NCBI GenBank assembly: GCA_016188005.1
Contig: JACPIQ010000123.1
Span: 1 to 53,224, forward strand
DNA: 53,224 nucleotides
From: Candidatus Rokuibacteriota bacterium
GTDB lineage: Bacteria > Methylomirabilota > Methylomirabilia > Rokubacteriales > CSP1-6
Reading direction: 5' to 3'
The notes beneath the pieces are model-generated. The model made no database searches, was not told where the DNA came from, and saw only the letters and a program-made list of their open reading frames with translations. Positions 43,943 through 52,455 of the stretch are shown here, piece by piece (the stretch's first letter is position 1; each line of letters begins with the position of its first letter). A program made the translations under genes and the position numbers.

Positions 43943-44338
43943 GTGAGTCAGGAGCGCAGCGAGGCTCGGTGCTACGACATGCTCCGGCAGGCACGCTGGC
44001 CGAACGGGATGACGTGCCCCGGATGCGGCGGGAGGCGGATCACGACTCATTCGAGGTCTCCGAGGACGCCGCGGCGGCGCTATCTGTGCCTCTCCTGCCG
44101 CCGGACGTTCAGCGATCTCACGGCGACACCCCTCGCCCAGACCAATCTTCCGCTGGCCAAGTGGTTCGAGTGCCTGCGTCTGCTGCCGGGTCGCCACACG
44201 ACGGCGGGTCTCGCGAAGGCGCTGGACGTGAAGTGGGACACCGCGGTGCGGCTGCAGCGGCAGCTGGCGACCAGCCCGGGGCGGCCCGGCCTTGTCCAGC
44301 GGCTTCGCCAGATCCTGGGTGAGGCGGATCACGGCTGA
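43943..44338 (+). CDS. orphan IS1595-type zinc-ribbon/HTH protein without DDE domain
   Basis: 131 residues from GTG 43943 (GGAG site upstream). Two Cys pairs, CPGC and CLSC, form a zinc ribbon of the IS1595-transposase N-terminal kind, followed by a helix-turn-helix (LAKALDVKWDTAVRLQRQL). The catalytic DDE domain of transposases is absent and the gene is intact, nine bases before a cytochrome gene. It is either a transposase remnant or, given its intact frame and position in the operon, a domesticated DNA-binding regulator. Confidence 0.7.
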   Translation: MSQERSEARCYDMLRQARWPNGMTCPGCGGRRITTHSRSPRTPRRRYLCLSCRRTFSDLTATPLAQTNLPLAKWFECLRLLPGRHTTAGLAKALDVKWDTAVRLQRQLATSPGRPGLVQRLRQILGEADHG

Positions 44339-44346
44339 GAGGGGCC

Positions 44347-45444
44347 ATGATCGGACGCCGGGCGATGCTCGCGCTGGCGACAGGGGGCGGCCTGGCCGCC
44401 CTGCTGCTCGCCGGGTGCAGCGCGGAGACGCGGCAGAAGATCCTGCCGTACTTCTTCGATGGCTTCGCCACGACCGAGCAGAAGCAGCGGCCGCCGACCC
44501 GGCGCATGCGGCGGGATCTGCTCCAGGACATCGACGGGCTGAAGCGCGAGCTCGCGGAGGCGCGCGCGCTGGCCAAGGCCCGCGAATCGGCGCCCTCGGA
44601 GGCCACGATTCTCCCCGCGGAGCGCGCAAAGAGCTGGCAAGAGGTCTCGGGCGATCTGCCGAAGGATGGCGCGGGGCGTGTGGACTGGGTGGCCGCCTTG
44701 AAGGCCCGGGCCATCGCCCCGCGCCCGGCCATCGACCCCAAGGGCCCGGCACAGGCGCCCCTCGACCTCGACGTGGAGCTGGCGGGCTCGAGCTCCCGTG
44801 TCTTCCGTGTCAGCTTCTCCCACGCGGCGCATACCGAGTGGCTTGCCTGCGCGAACTGTCATCCCGGGATCTTCTCTCTCAGCCGGCGGGCCCCGCCGAC
44901 CCTGGTCACGATGAGGAAGATCGTGGCTGGCGAGTACTGCGGCGCCTGCCACGGGAAGGTGGCCTTCGCCATCGAAGGCGGGTGCGCTCGGTGCCACACG
45001 AAGGTCCCCGCGACGGCCCAGTGGCAGCCCGCCGGGGAGCCCCGGAAGCCGATCGAGCGTGCCCGGCGATGGAGCGAGGCCATGACGCTCCTGCCCGTCA
45101 CCGAAGGTGCCCCGGACTGGAGCAAGGCGCTGGCCCGAGGGGTGATCGCGCCGCGTCCCGGCGTGGGCCCGAAGGCCGAGGACGAGGCGGTGCTCGACCT
45201 GGACGTGGTGAGGGCACCGGGCGGCGACGAGCAGTACAAGGTGGTGTTCCCCCACTCGGCGCACACAGCGTGGGTGGCCTGCGATAGCTGCCACCCGGAC
45301 CCCTTCCAGCAGGAGGCGGGCAAGACGCCGATGTCCATGGACAGGGTCAACGACGGGCAGCTGTGCGGGCAGTGCCACGGCAGGGTCGCGTTCTCGACGG
45401 ATGCCTGCGGCCGATGTCACCCGGCGCTCGCGGAGGCCAAGTGA
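44347..45444 (+). CDS. hexahaem cytochrome lipoprotein
   Basis: 365 residues with a lipobox (LLLAGC) near residue 20. Six CXXCH sites occur in two triplets: CANCH, CGACH, CARCH and CDSCH, CGQCH, CGRCH. Each triplet follows a SHAAHTEW or PHSAHTAW motif with His ligands, suggesting internal duplication. Its lipid anchor fits location at the inner leaflet of the outer membrane or the cell surface, next to the porin encoded downstream. The stop overlaps the triheme gene by four bases. Confidence 0.88.
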   Translation: MIGRRAMLALATGGGLAALLLAGCSAETRQKILPYFFDGFATTEQKQRPPTRRMRRDLLQDIDGLKRELAEARALAKARESAPSEATILPAERAKSWQEVSGDLPKDGAGRVDWVAALKARAIAPRPAIDPKGPAQAPLDLDVELAGSSSRVFRVSFSHAAHTEWLACANCHPGIFSLSRRAPPTLVTMRKIVAGEYCGACHGKVAFAIEGGCARCHTKVPATAQWQPAGEPRKPIERARRWSEAMTLLPVTEGAPDWSKALARGVIAPRPGVGPKAEDEAVLDLDVVRAPGGDEQYKVVFPHSAHTAWVACDSCHPDPFQQEAGKTPMSMDRVNDGQLCGQCHGRVAFSTDACGRCHPALAEAK

Positions 45445-45767
45445 AGGGCCTCCTCGCGCGGGTGGGCAGCGCGTTCCTCGTCGCGATGGTCGCCGGAGGT
45501 GTCGCGCTCGCAGTCGAGGGCGACGTGGTCTTCAAGCGACAGGGCGGCGAGGCCGGCACGCCGCCGGCGGTGTTCCCGCACTGGATCCATCGCATCCGCT
45601 ACAAGTGCTACGCCTGCCACCCCGCCCCCTTCGAGATGAAGGCGGGGGCCACTCCCATCACGATGGATGCGATCCAGGACGGGAAGCTCTGTGGCGCCTG
45701 CCACAACGGCAAGATCGCCTGGGAGATCAGCTTCGGGACCTGCAACCGGTGTCATGCGGAGCGATGA
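45441..45767 (+). CDS. trihaem periplasmic cytochrome
   Basis: 108 residues from GTG 45441, with a signal peptide (cut near ALAVEG) and three haem sites: CYACH, CGACH and CNRCH. The motif spacing resembles one triplet of the preceding hexahaem protein, so they probably share ancestry. It is likely the periplasmic feeder of the conduit. The porin gene starts within its last 14 bases. Confidence 0.82.
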   Translation: MKGLLARVGSAFLVAMVAGGVALAVEGDVVFKRQGGEAGTPPAVFPHWIHRIRYKCYACHPAPFEMKAGATPITMDAIQDGKLCGACHNGKIAWEISFGTCNRCHAER

Positions 45768-47790
45768 GGGAGCGGCTGAATGCTGGGTCCGTCTCGCACT
45801 CCTGGTCGTCGCGGCACTTGTCGTGGGGCCTGGCGTGGCCCCGACCCACGCCCAGGTGTTCCGGCTCGGGAGCTGGGGCGGGGCGCTGGAAGGCGTGACC
45901 GATCTCAGGCGGACCGACACGAGAACCGGCGAGCAGCGAGCCCGCGCGGAGGCGTTCCACTCGGAGGAGCGCCTCAATGTGCGGAACACCGGAGCGTACC
46001 TGTACGACCCGAGGCTCCTCACCCTCTCGCTCGGGGGGAGCTTCGGCTACGCGAGGGATACGCTTGAGACGGACGGTGAGACCGCGTCCAGCGATGGGAT
46101 CCTGCTCGGGTATGACGCGTCGGCGACGGTGCTGGCCGACCAGCCCTTCTCGCTCAACCTGTTCGCCGACCGGAGCGAATCCATCGTCTCGCGCGAGCTG
46201 GCGGGGCAGGGCGAGGGCGTGAGCGAGCGCCGCGGCGGGACCCTCTTCGCGAGACGGGTGTACATCCCCTCCTCGCTGAGCTTCCGCCAGGAGCTGCAGG
46301 ACGAGGAGTCTCGCATCGCCGGCGCCGTCACGCGCCGCGGCGCCAGGCGGAACGTTCTGCGGTATGAGGGGCAGCGCGGCTGGGAAGACAGCGAGACGAG
46401 CTTGCTCTACGAATTCGTCGACGAGTCGGATCGGTTCTTCCCCGCGCTGGGCTTCCGGAGCCACGAGGGGCAGGTCAGCTACGGCCTGGATTTCGGGGAG
46501 GAGCTGAACCGGCACTGGGACTCGAGGATGCGGTACCACACGCGCACGGGGCTCTCGGAGTCGACGACCTGGAGCGCGGATGAGTCGCTGCGCGTCGACC
46601 ACACCGAGGCGCTCCGGAGCAGCTATCGCTACTTCCTCTTGCGCTCTGACACCGCCGGGGGTGCCAACACCACGCACAGCGCGGTGGCGAGCCTGCAGCA
46701 CCGGCTCTACGAGAGCCTGACCACGACGGCCGCTGTTGACGGCATCCGCCAGTTCCTTCCCCAGGGGGAGAAGGACAGCTACGGAGGCCGCCTGAGCTGG
46801 GGCTACACGAAGCGCCTGCCGCTTGGCGGGAGGCTCACCGCGGGGCTAGGCGGAGGCCTGCGGTACGAGGACAACCGGTTCGACGCGGCGGAGACAGCCG
46901 TCTCCCAGGAGTCCCATACCGCGGCGACGCCCTTCGCGCTGCCGATCGCTCTGGCCAACCGGTTCGTCCGCGCCGCCTCGGTGGTGGTCACGAAGACGGG
47001 GGCGGGGCCTCTCCCGGCGGGCTGCCTCCTGCCGCCGGGTCCGCCGACAGCTCTCGTGGCCGGCCAGGATTACACGCTGCGGACGACGAACGATGTCACC
47101 GAGATCGTGCCGATCCCTTGCGCCGGCGCCACGCCGGGGATCAACGCCGGCGACACCGTCGTCGTGGACTATCGGTTCAGCGTGCCGCGCTCGCTCACGC
47201 TGACGACGGCGACCCTGCACGGCAACGTCGCCGTCGACTACCGGTGGATCCGGGTCTTCGCCTCGCATGAGCAGACCGGTCAGGACCTCATCGCCGGCCA
47301 AGACAGCCGGCTCCTCGACGACCAGCGCTCGGACACGGTCGGGGCCGAGCTGCGGTATGACGGCGGTCGGGCGCGCGCGAGCCTGCTCGGCGAGGCGCGC
47401 CGATTCGCCTCGACCCGGGTCAACTATGAGAGTGTCCGGGCCAGCGGCCTGGCGAATATCGTGATCCTCCCCGAGCTGACCCTGGGGCTCAGCGCGGACG
47501 GAACGCGCGCCGTGTTCTCCGATCCCGAACGGGAGACCACGAGCCAGACCGCCCGCGCCACGCTGACCTACGCGGTCGGCAGCACGCTCTTCGTCGACCT
47601 GAGCGGGGGCCTCCGGAGGCTCGAGGACAGCGCCCAGCCGACGGAAGAGCTGATCGAGGCGCGGCTCCTGGCGCGCTGGCTGTTCCGGAGAGTCGAGGTG
47701 GCGCCGACGTTCGAGTTCCTGGACCGCCAGCGGGGAGGCACCCAGACGCGAGAGTACCGGGCGTTGTTGAAGACTATCAGGCGGTTCTGA
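45754..47790 (+). CDS. outer-membrane beta-barrel porin of a porin-cytochrome conduit
   Basis: 678 residues with a signal peptide (cut near THAQVF). The mature protein alternates short amphipathic strands and turns throughout (for example LTLSLGGSFGYARD, VEVAPTFEFLDRQR), ending in Phe, as expected for a large barrel. Size and setting between multihaem cytochromes recall the MtrB/PioB and Geobacter OmbB-type porins that let electrons cross the outer membrane; the assignment is from architecture and context. ATG 45754 gives a good signal peptide. Confidence 0.8.
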   Translation: MRSDEGAAECWVRLALLVVAALVVGPGVAPTHAQVFRLGSWGGALEGVTDLRRTDTRTGEQRARAEAFHSEERLNVRNTGAYLYDPRLLTLSLGGSFGYARDTLETDGETASSDGILLGYDASATVLADQPFSLNLFADRSESIVSRELAGQGEGVSERRGGTLFARRVYIPSSLSFRQELQDEESRIAGAVTRRGARRNVLRYEGQRGWEDSETSLLYEFVDESDRFFPALGFRSHEGQVSYGLDFGEELNRHWDSRMRYHTRTGLSESTTWSADESLRVDHTEALRSSYRYFLLRSDTAGGANTTHSAVASLQHRLYESLTTTAAVDGIRQFLPQGEKDSYGGRLSWGYTKRLPLGGRLTAGLGGGLRYEDNRFDAAETAVSQESHTAATPFALPIALANRFVRAASVVVTKTGAGPLPAGCLLPPGPPTALVAGQDYTLRTTNDVTEIVPIPCAGATPGINAGDTVVVDYRFSVPRSLTLTTATLHGNVAVDYRWIRVFASHEQTGQDLIAGQDSRLLDDQRSDTVGAELRYDGGRARASLLGEARRFASTRVNYESVRASGLANIVILPELTLGLSADGTRAVFSDPERETTSQTARATLTYAVGSTLFVDLSGGLRRLEDSAQPTEELIEARLLARWLFRRVEVAPTFEFLDRQRGGTQTREYRALLKTIRRF

Positions 47791-48845
47791 TGAGAAAGGG
47801 AGCAAGCGCGAAGAGTCCGGCGCTCGGCCTGCTTCTCGTCGCGATTGCCGCGACGGGCTGTGTGCCGGCCAGGATGCCCCCGGCGCCGGAGCACCAGGCG
47901 GTGTCCGCCCGGCGGGCGTGGCCGGCGCCGCCGGCGCGGCCGCGGATCCGCTTCGTGCAGAGCGTCTCGAGGCCGGCCGATCTCGGGGTGGAGCCGTCCT
48001 TCTGGGAGCGGCTCGGGCAGATCATCGTCGGTCGCGAGGAGGCGTGGCTGATCCGGCCCATGGCGGTCGGCGCCAGGGGCGGGGTGATCTACGTGGCGGA
48101 CGCGGGCGGCCAGGCCGTGTGGGCCCTCGAGGTGCGATCCGGGCGATTCCGGAAGACGCAGATGGCGGGACGGGGGCCCCTGGTTTCCCCCGTCGGTCTC
48201 GCCCTCGCGCCGAAGGGCCGCGTCTACGTGGCCGATTCGTTCCTGCGGTCGATCTTCGTGCTCGACGAAGACCTGAAGGTGACCACGACGATCACGGGCG
48301 AGGCGCTGCATCGCCCGGCCGGCCTCGCCTTCGATGCGGCGCGGGACCGTCTGTATGTGGCCGACAGCGCGGCACACACCGTCTGGATCTACACCGGCGA
48401 AGGGGTCCTGCTGGAAAGTATCGGCCAGCGCGGGACACGCGAGGGTGAGTTCAACTTCCCCACCCACGTGGCGGTGGACAGCACGGGCACCCTCTACGTG
48501 ACGGACTCCCTCGGGTTCCGCGTCCAGATGTTCACCGCCGACGGGCGCTTCGCGTCGATGTTCGGCCGGCACGGGGATGCGTCGGGCGAGTTCGCGCGGC
48601 CGAAGGGCGTGGCTCTCGACAGCGAGGGGCATATCTACGTGGTCGAGGCGCTCTTCGACGCCGTTCAGATCTTCGATCGCCGCGGCCGGTTTCTGCTGTC
48701 GTTCGGGGAGCGAGGCCTGGGGCCCGGCCAGTTCTGGCTCCCCACGGGGGTGTTCATCGATCCCGACGACCGGATCTACGTGGCGGATGCCTACAACCAG
48801 CGGATCCAGATCTTCGAGTACCTGAGGGGCGGGGGCGATGAGTAG
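47790..48845 (+). CDS. second NHL-repeat lipoprotein
   Basis: 351 residues with a lipobox (IAATGC) and an NHL propeller (IYVADAGGQAVWALE, LYVADSAAHTVWIY, LYVTDSLGFRVQMF, IYVADAYNQRIQIFE). It is clearly paralogous to the NHL lipoprotein at 41860-43068. It overlaps the porin stop by one base and the following cytochrome by eight, so all belong to one operon. Confidence 0.85.
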   Translation: MRKGASAKSPALGLLLVAIAATGCVPARMPPAPEHQAVSARRAWPAPPARPRIRFVQSVSRPADLGVEPSFWERLGQIIVGREEAWLIRPMAVGARGGVIYVADAGGQAVWALEVRSGRFRKTQMAGRGPLVSPVGLALAPKGRVYVADSFLRSIFVLDEDLKVTTTITGEALHRPAGLAFDAARDRLYVADSAAHTVWIYTGEGVLLESIGQRGTREGEFNFPTHVAVDSTGTLYVTDSLGFRVQMFTADGRFASMFGRHGDASGEFARPKGVALDSEGHIYVVEALFDAVQIFDRRGRFLLSFGERGLGPGQFWLPTGVFIDPDDRIYVADAYNQRIQIFEYLRGGGDE

Positions 48846-50532
48846 GGTTTTCGTCGCCCTCGCGGTGTGCGCGGCGCTGCTGGCCCCTGCGGCCGCCGGG
48901 GGGGCCGGCATCGTGGACACCGTCCACAACCTCTCCGCGACCGGCGCGGGCGCCGTGAAGGCCCCGGGTGTGGGGGAAGTCTGCATCTTCTGCCACACCC
49001 CTCACAGGGCCGGCCAGACCGTCGCGCTGTGGAATCGTGACCTCCCGGCTAGGACGTACAATCTGTACGGCAGCTCGACCCTGGAGGCCACGCTAAACCA
49101 GCCCACCGGAGCCTCCCGCCTCTGTCTCTCGTGCCACGACGGGACGACAGCGCTTGGCAACCTGCGCGTGGCGCCCGCCACGGGACCGGCGACCCTCGGC
49201 CCCCTCACGGGACGCGCCTCGCTCGGGACCGACCTCTCCGACGACCATCCCGCGTCCTTCCTGTTCGACACGGCCCTGGCCCTCAAGCAGGGGCAGCTCG
49301 TGGACCCCACAGGGCTCCCGAAGGCGGTGCCGCTGGACAGCACGCGGCAGCTCCAGTGCACGAGCTGCCATGACCCTCACGAGAACCGATATCGGAAGTT
49401 CCTCCGTGTGGACGACCGGTTCGCGGCGCTCTGCACGGCGTGCCACCGGCAGCGGAACTGGGTGGGGTCGGCGCATGCGACCTCGGTGGCGACCTGGAAT
49501 GGGAGCGGCACGAACCCCTGGCCGAGCTCGCCCTACACGACGGTGGCCGACAACGGGTGCGAGAGCTGCCACCGGCCCCATGCTGCGCCGCGCCCCCCCC
49601 GGCTCCTGAGCGACCCCCAGGAGCCGGCCGTCTGCCTCGTCTGCCACAGCGGGAGCGTGGCGGCGACGAGGCTGGACCCGGAGTTCCTCAAGCCGAGCGC
49701 CCACCCGATCACCGCGACGAGCTGGACGCATGAGCCGCACGAGGATCCTGCCGCCATGGCCCGTCACGTGGCCTGCACCGACTGCCACAACCCGCACCAG
49801 GCGATCACGACGCCGGGCAGCGCGCCCGCCGTCCCGGGGCGGCTCCGGGGCGTCCGGGGGCTGAACCTCGCGGGGGCCAGCGTCACCGAGGTCCAGCAGG
49901 AGTACGAGGTATGCTTGAAGTGCCACGGCGTGCGCGATCAGACGACGCCCGGCGTCGTCCGGAGCGACAACACGCGGAACATCCGGCTGAAGATCAGCCC
50001 GAGCAATCCCTCGTACCACCCAGTGGCGACCAACGGCAAGAACGACGCCGTCGGGGGGTTGGAGGCCGGCTGGTCGGCGGGGAGCCTCCTCTACTGCACC
50101 GACTGCCACAACAACGACGAGTGGACGCCCGCCGGGACGCGGCCCCGCGGCTCGCATGGCTCGCGCTACACGCCGATCCTCGAGCGCGAGTACCAGGTGA
50201 ATGATCCATCGTCGGAGTCGTACCAGGCCTATGCGATGTGCTACAAGTGCCACAATCGTAGCGTCCTGATCGAGGATCGCGCTCGGACGTTCCTCCACAA
50301 GAAGCACGTCGTCGACACGCAAGCGTCGTGCGCCGTCTGCCACGACGCCCACGGCTCGCGCCAGAGCATCCGGCTGATCAACTTCATGCTGCGCGACCGG
50401 ACCGGGAAGACGGTCGTGAGCCCCTCACAGGGCCAGAAACGCCTCGAGTACATCTCGACCGGGCCCGGCCGCGGCACGTGCTATCTCCTCTGCCACGGCA
50501 AGAACCACGAGCCGAAGACATACCCCGACTGA
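48838..50532 (+). CDS. large multihaem c-type cytochrome (12 haem motifs)
   Basis: 564 residues with a signal peptide (cut near AAGGAG). Eleven CXXCH sites are visible (CIFCH, CLSCH, CTSCH, CTACH, CESCH, CLVCH, CTDCH twice, CLKCH, CYKCH, CAVCH) plus one CX3CH, CYLLCH, near the C-terminus. Most are followed by His-containing loops for bis-His ligation. The opening CIFCHTPHRAGQTVALWN parallels the tetrahaem cytochrome at 43065. It is a good candidate for the extracellular or outer-surface terminal of the conduit. Confidence 0.9.
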   Translation: MSRVFVALAVCAALLAPAAAGGAGIVDTVHNLSATGAGAVKAPGVGEVCIFCHTPHRAGQTVALWNRDLPARTYNLYGSSTLEATLNQPTGASRLCLSCHDGTTALGNLRVAPATGPATLGPLTGRASLGTDLSDDHPASFLFDTALALKQGQLVDPTGLPKAVPLDSTRQLQCTSCHDPHENRYRKFLRVDDRFAALCTACHRQRNWVGSAHATSVATWNGSGTNPWPSSPYTTVADNGCESCHRPHAAPRPPRLLSDPQEPAVCLVCHSGSVAATRLDPEFLKPSAHPITATSWTHEPHEDPAAMARHVACTDCHNPHQAITTPGSAPAVPGRLRGVRGLNLAGASVTEVQQEYEVCLKCHGVRDQTTPGVVRSDNTRNIRLKISPSNPSYHPVATNGKNDAVGGLEAGWSAGSLLYCTDCHNNDEWTPAGTRPRGSHGSRYTPILEREYQVNDPSSESYQAYAMCYKCHNRSVLIEDRARTFLHKKHVVDTQASCAVCHDAHGSRQSIRLINFMLRDRTGKTVVSPSQGQKRLEYISTGPGRGTCYLLCHGKNHEPKTYPD

Positions 50533-50579
50533 GGAGACCCTCGAGGCGACGGGGGCGGCTGTCGCCACAGAGGATCGAG

Positions 50580-50840
50580 GTGCATGTCGGAGAGCTGGTC
50601 CGATGGCGGAGTGACGCCCCAGGGAGACTACGCCTCGAGACGGACCCGCATCGTGGTGCCCACGAGGTGGTCGAGCGTTCGAGCGACATCCGCGCGGTCT
50701 TTCGCCGTCCCGGGGAGCACTGGTACACTGCGCTCAGCAGCGGGAACGGTCGGAGCCCCCATCACGGCGTGGTGGTCGTCCGGCAGCCGGGGGGCCAGGC
50801 GGGGGGAGCCGCGATTGACAGTCCTGAGACGCCGTGGTAA
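50580..50840 (+). CDS. cupredoxin-like domain protein, start uncertain
   Basis: The frame to 50840 reads IEVHVGELVRWRSDAPGRL, HEVVERSSDIRAVFRRPGEH and WYTALSSG, a beta-sandwich pattern similar to the cupredoxin-like protein at 25157. GTG 50580 is the most natural start, but it has no strong ribosome site and no signal peptide, so the 5' end may be truncated or the gene decayed. It overlaps no other convincing frame. Confidence 0.45.
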   Translation: MHVGELVRWRSDAPGRLRLETDPHRGAHEVVERSSDIRAVFRRPGEHWYTALSSGNGRSPHHGVVVVRQPGGQAGGAAIDSPETPW

Positions 50841-50865
50841 GCCGAAGGCACACTGGGATGTGCGC

Positions 50866-51129
50866 ATGAAGCGATTTCTCGTGATCCTCTTTGTGTGTCT
50901 GCTCGGAGCAGGGGTCGCAGGCTGCGCGCTGCATCCCGACGGCCTCCTGGGCGACCAGTCCACGGCGGGCGGGGCGCACGGACCGGCGTGCGCCTACTCG
51001 CTCACCGCGACGGCGTTCGCCGCCGTCCCGGTCCTGCCGTTCGCCGAACGGCTGGTGCCTCCCCGCCGACTCTCCCGCCTGCCGAGCCGGGCGGGTTCGC
51101 TCTTCCAGCCTCCGGAGCAGTCCGCGTAG
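50866..51129 (+). CDS. small lipoprotein of unknown family
   Basis: 87 residues: an N-terminal signal with lipobox (LLGAGVAGC) and a mature part rich in Pro, Ala and Arg without recognisable domain. The frame extends upstream, but ATG 50866 gives the only sensible export signal. It follows the cytochrome operon and precedes a terminator. Confidence 0.6.
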   Translation: MKRFLVILFVCLLGAGVAGCALHPDGLLGDQSTAGGAHGPACAYSLTATAFAAVPVLPFAERLVPPRRLSRLPSRAGSLFQPPEQSA

Positions 51130-51162
51130 TTCTCGCTGACGCTGGCTTCCCCTCGCCTCGAG

Positions 51163-51199
51163 CGGGGACGCCCAGCGGCTGACACGCGTCCCCGTTCTT
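51163..51199 (+). terminator. intrinsic terminator-like hairpin
   Basis: CGGGGACGC (51163-51171) pairs with GCGTCCCCG (51186-51194), a 9-bp stem with a 14-base loop, followed by TTCTT. It lies after the lipoprotein gene in the 181-bp gap 51130-51310. Confidence 0.6.
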
Positions 51200-51310
51200 C
51201 GGTGGATCCGAACGCTTATCGGGGCTTTCTTCGCCCGGCGTAACCGCCCGTGCGTGTGGCCCCGCGGAGGTGAGAGAAATGACCTTCGGGCACCACGTCC
51301 CGCTCTTGCC

Positions 51311-51910
51311 ATGAGGCTGTGGGGCAGTCGTCGCGCGGCTCTCGTCCTCTCCGCAGTGCTGATCGGAGGGTTCGGGCTGCTACTCGGGGTGTTGATCGTC
51401 GCATTCGTCGAACCCCGCGCGGAAGGCGGGCCCATGACTGGCGGATCAGCGGGCGGGATGGCGGGAATGGCGATGCCGTCCGCCACGGCTGGTGCCGGTG
51501 GGGGCCGGGCGGGGGAACTTTCGGCAGCCCACGCCGATGTCGAAGCGGGACGGTTCGGCCAGGCGGTCTCGGTGTACGAGCGGGTCCTTCGGGAGGACAT
51601 GCACAATGTCGAGGCGCTCATCCACCTCGGCATGGCTCTCGGCGGGGTTGGGGAGGCGGACAGGGGACTGGGCTACGTGGATCGCGCGCTTGCCATGGAC
51701 CCGGACAATCCCCACGCACTCTGGGTCAAGGCCGTGACGCTATTCGAGGCCAAGGCCCAGTACGCCGAGTCCATTGCGGTGTGGGAGCGGTTTCTGGCGC
51801 TGGTGCCGGAATCCGCCAGGGACGCCGGCACGGCTCGCGGCTCTGTCTTGCGGGCCAGGGAGCGGCTCGGGGGCCCGCAGCGGCCAGCCCCGGGAAAGGG
51901 ATCGCCATGA
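51311..51910 (+). CDS. membrane-anchored TPR protein
   Basis: 199 residues: an N-terminal helix (about 8-35), a Met/Gly-rich linker (GGMAGMAMPS) and two to three tetratricopeptide repeats (VEAGRFGQAVSVYERVL, VEALIHLGMALGGVGEADRG, ALAMDPDNPHALW). It resembles CcmH/NrfG-type TPR proteins that assist cytochrome c maturation, but the role is not established. Its stop overlaps the next ATG. Confidence 0.75.
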   Translation: MRLWGSRRAALVLSAVLIGGFGLLLGVLIVAFVEPRAEGGPMTGGSAGGMAGMAMPSATAGAGGGRAGELSAAHADVEAGRFGQAVSVYERVLREDMHNVEALIHLGMALGGVGEADRGLGYVDRALAMDPDNPHALWVKAVTLFEAKAQYAESIAVWERFLALVPESARDAGTARGSVLRARERLGGPQRPAPGKGSP

Positions 51911-52425
51911 GCAACGGGCAGGAACGCAGCATCAAGAAGGACAGGAAGCGCCAGGAGCGGCTGGCTGCCGAGCGGCGAAGGGGGCGTGGACGGATCGCGA
52001 AGCGGTGGGGTCTCTACGCGGCCGTAGGCCTGCTGGTCGTCGGGGGCGGGGGCGTGCTCGTCACGAAGGCAGTCACGGCGAAGGTCTACCCGCCCACGGG
52101 TATGAATCCCCACGTCGAGTCCTACCCCTCGTGCCGGATCTGCCCGTCGTCGATTCCCGAGGAGATGCAGCGGCACATCCTGGAACACCGGGAGCCGGGG
52201 GAGCCTGGCGACCGGCCCGGGATCTTGGTGCAGTACAGCTGCGCCCCCTGCTCCGAGGTGGTCGCGAAGTTGACGCGCATCGTGGAGCGCTATCCCAGGG
52301 GTGTCTACCTCGCGCCGTACCCCCGGATGAGTCCGCGCGTGGCGCTGACCACGCTCGGCGTGCTCGAGGCCATGGAGGACGTTGATGAGAGCCGCATCGT
52401 GGCATTCATTCAGAAACATCTGTGA
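51907..52425 (+). CDS. DUF3105-like membrane-anchored protein
   Basis: 172 residues: a highly basic N-terminus, one membrane helix (about 36-58) and a domain with YPPTGMNPH, MQRHILEH, VQYSCAPCSEVVAKL and LAPYPRMSPRVALTTLG, the DUF3105 pattern. The CAPC motif may bind metal or be redox active. Coupled to the TPR gene by ATGA; a multicopper oxidase follows, so a copper-related role is possible. Confidence 0.7.
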   Translation: MSNGQERSIKKDRKRQERLAAERRRGRGRIAKRWGLYAAVGLLVVGGGGVLVTKAVTAKVYPPTGMNPHVESYPSCRICPSSIPEEMQRHILEHREPGEPGDRPGILVQYSCAPCSEVVAKLTRIVERYPRGVYLAPYPRMSPRVALTTLGVLEAMEDVDESRIVAFIQKHL

Positions 52426-52455
52426 GAGAGAACGCCTTGGCACGGAGGACGGCGG

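Noticed and set aside
43943-44338. Complete insertion sequence
   Set aside because: No DDE catalytic domain and no terminal inverted repeats or target duplications could be seen.
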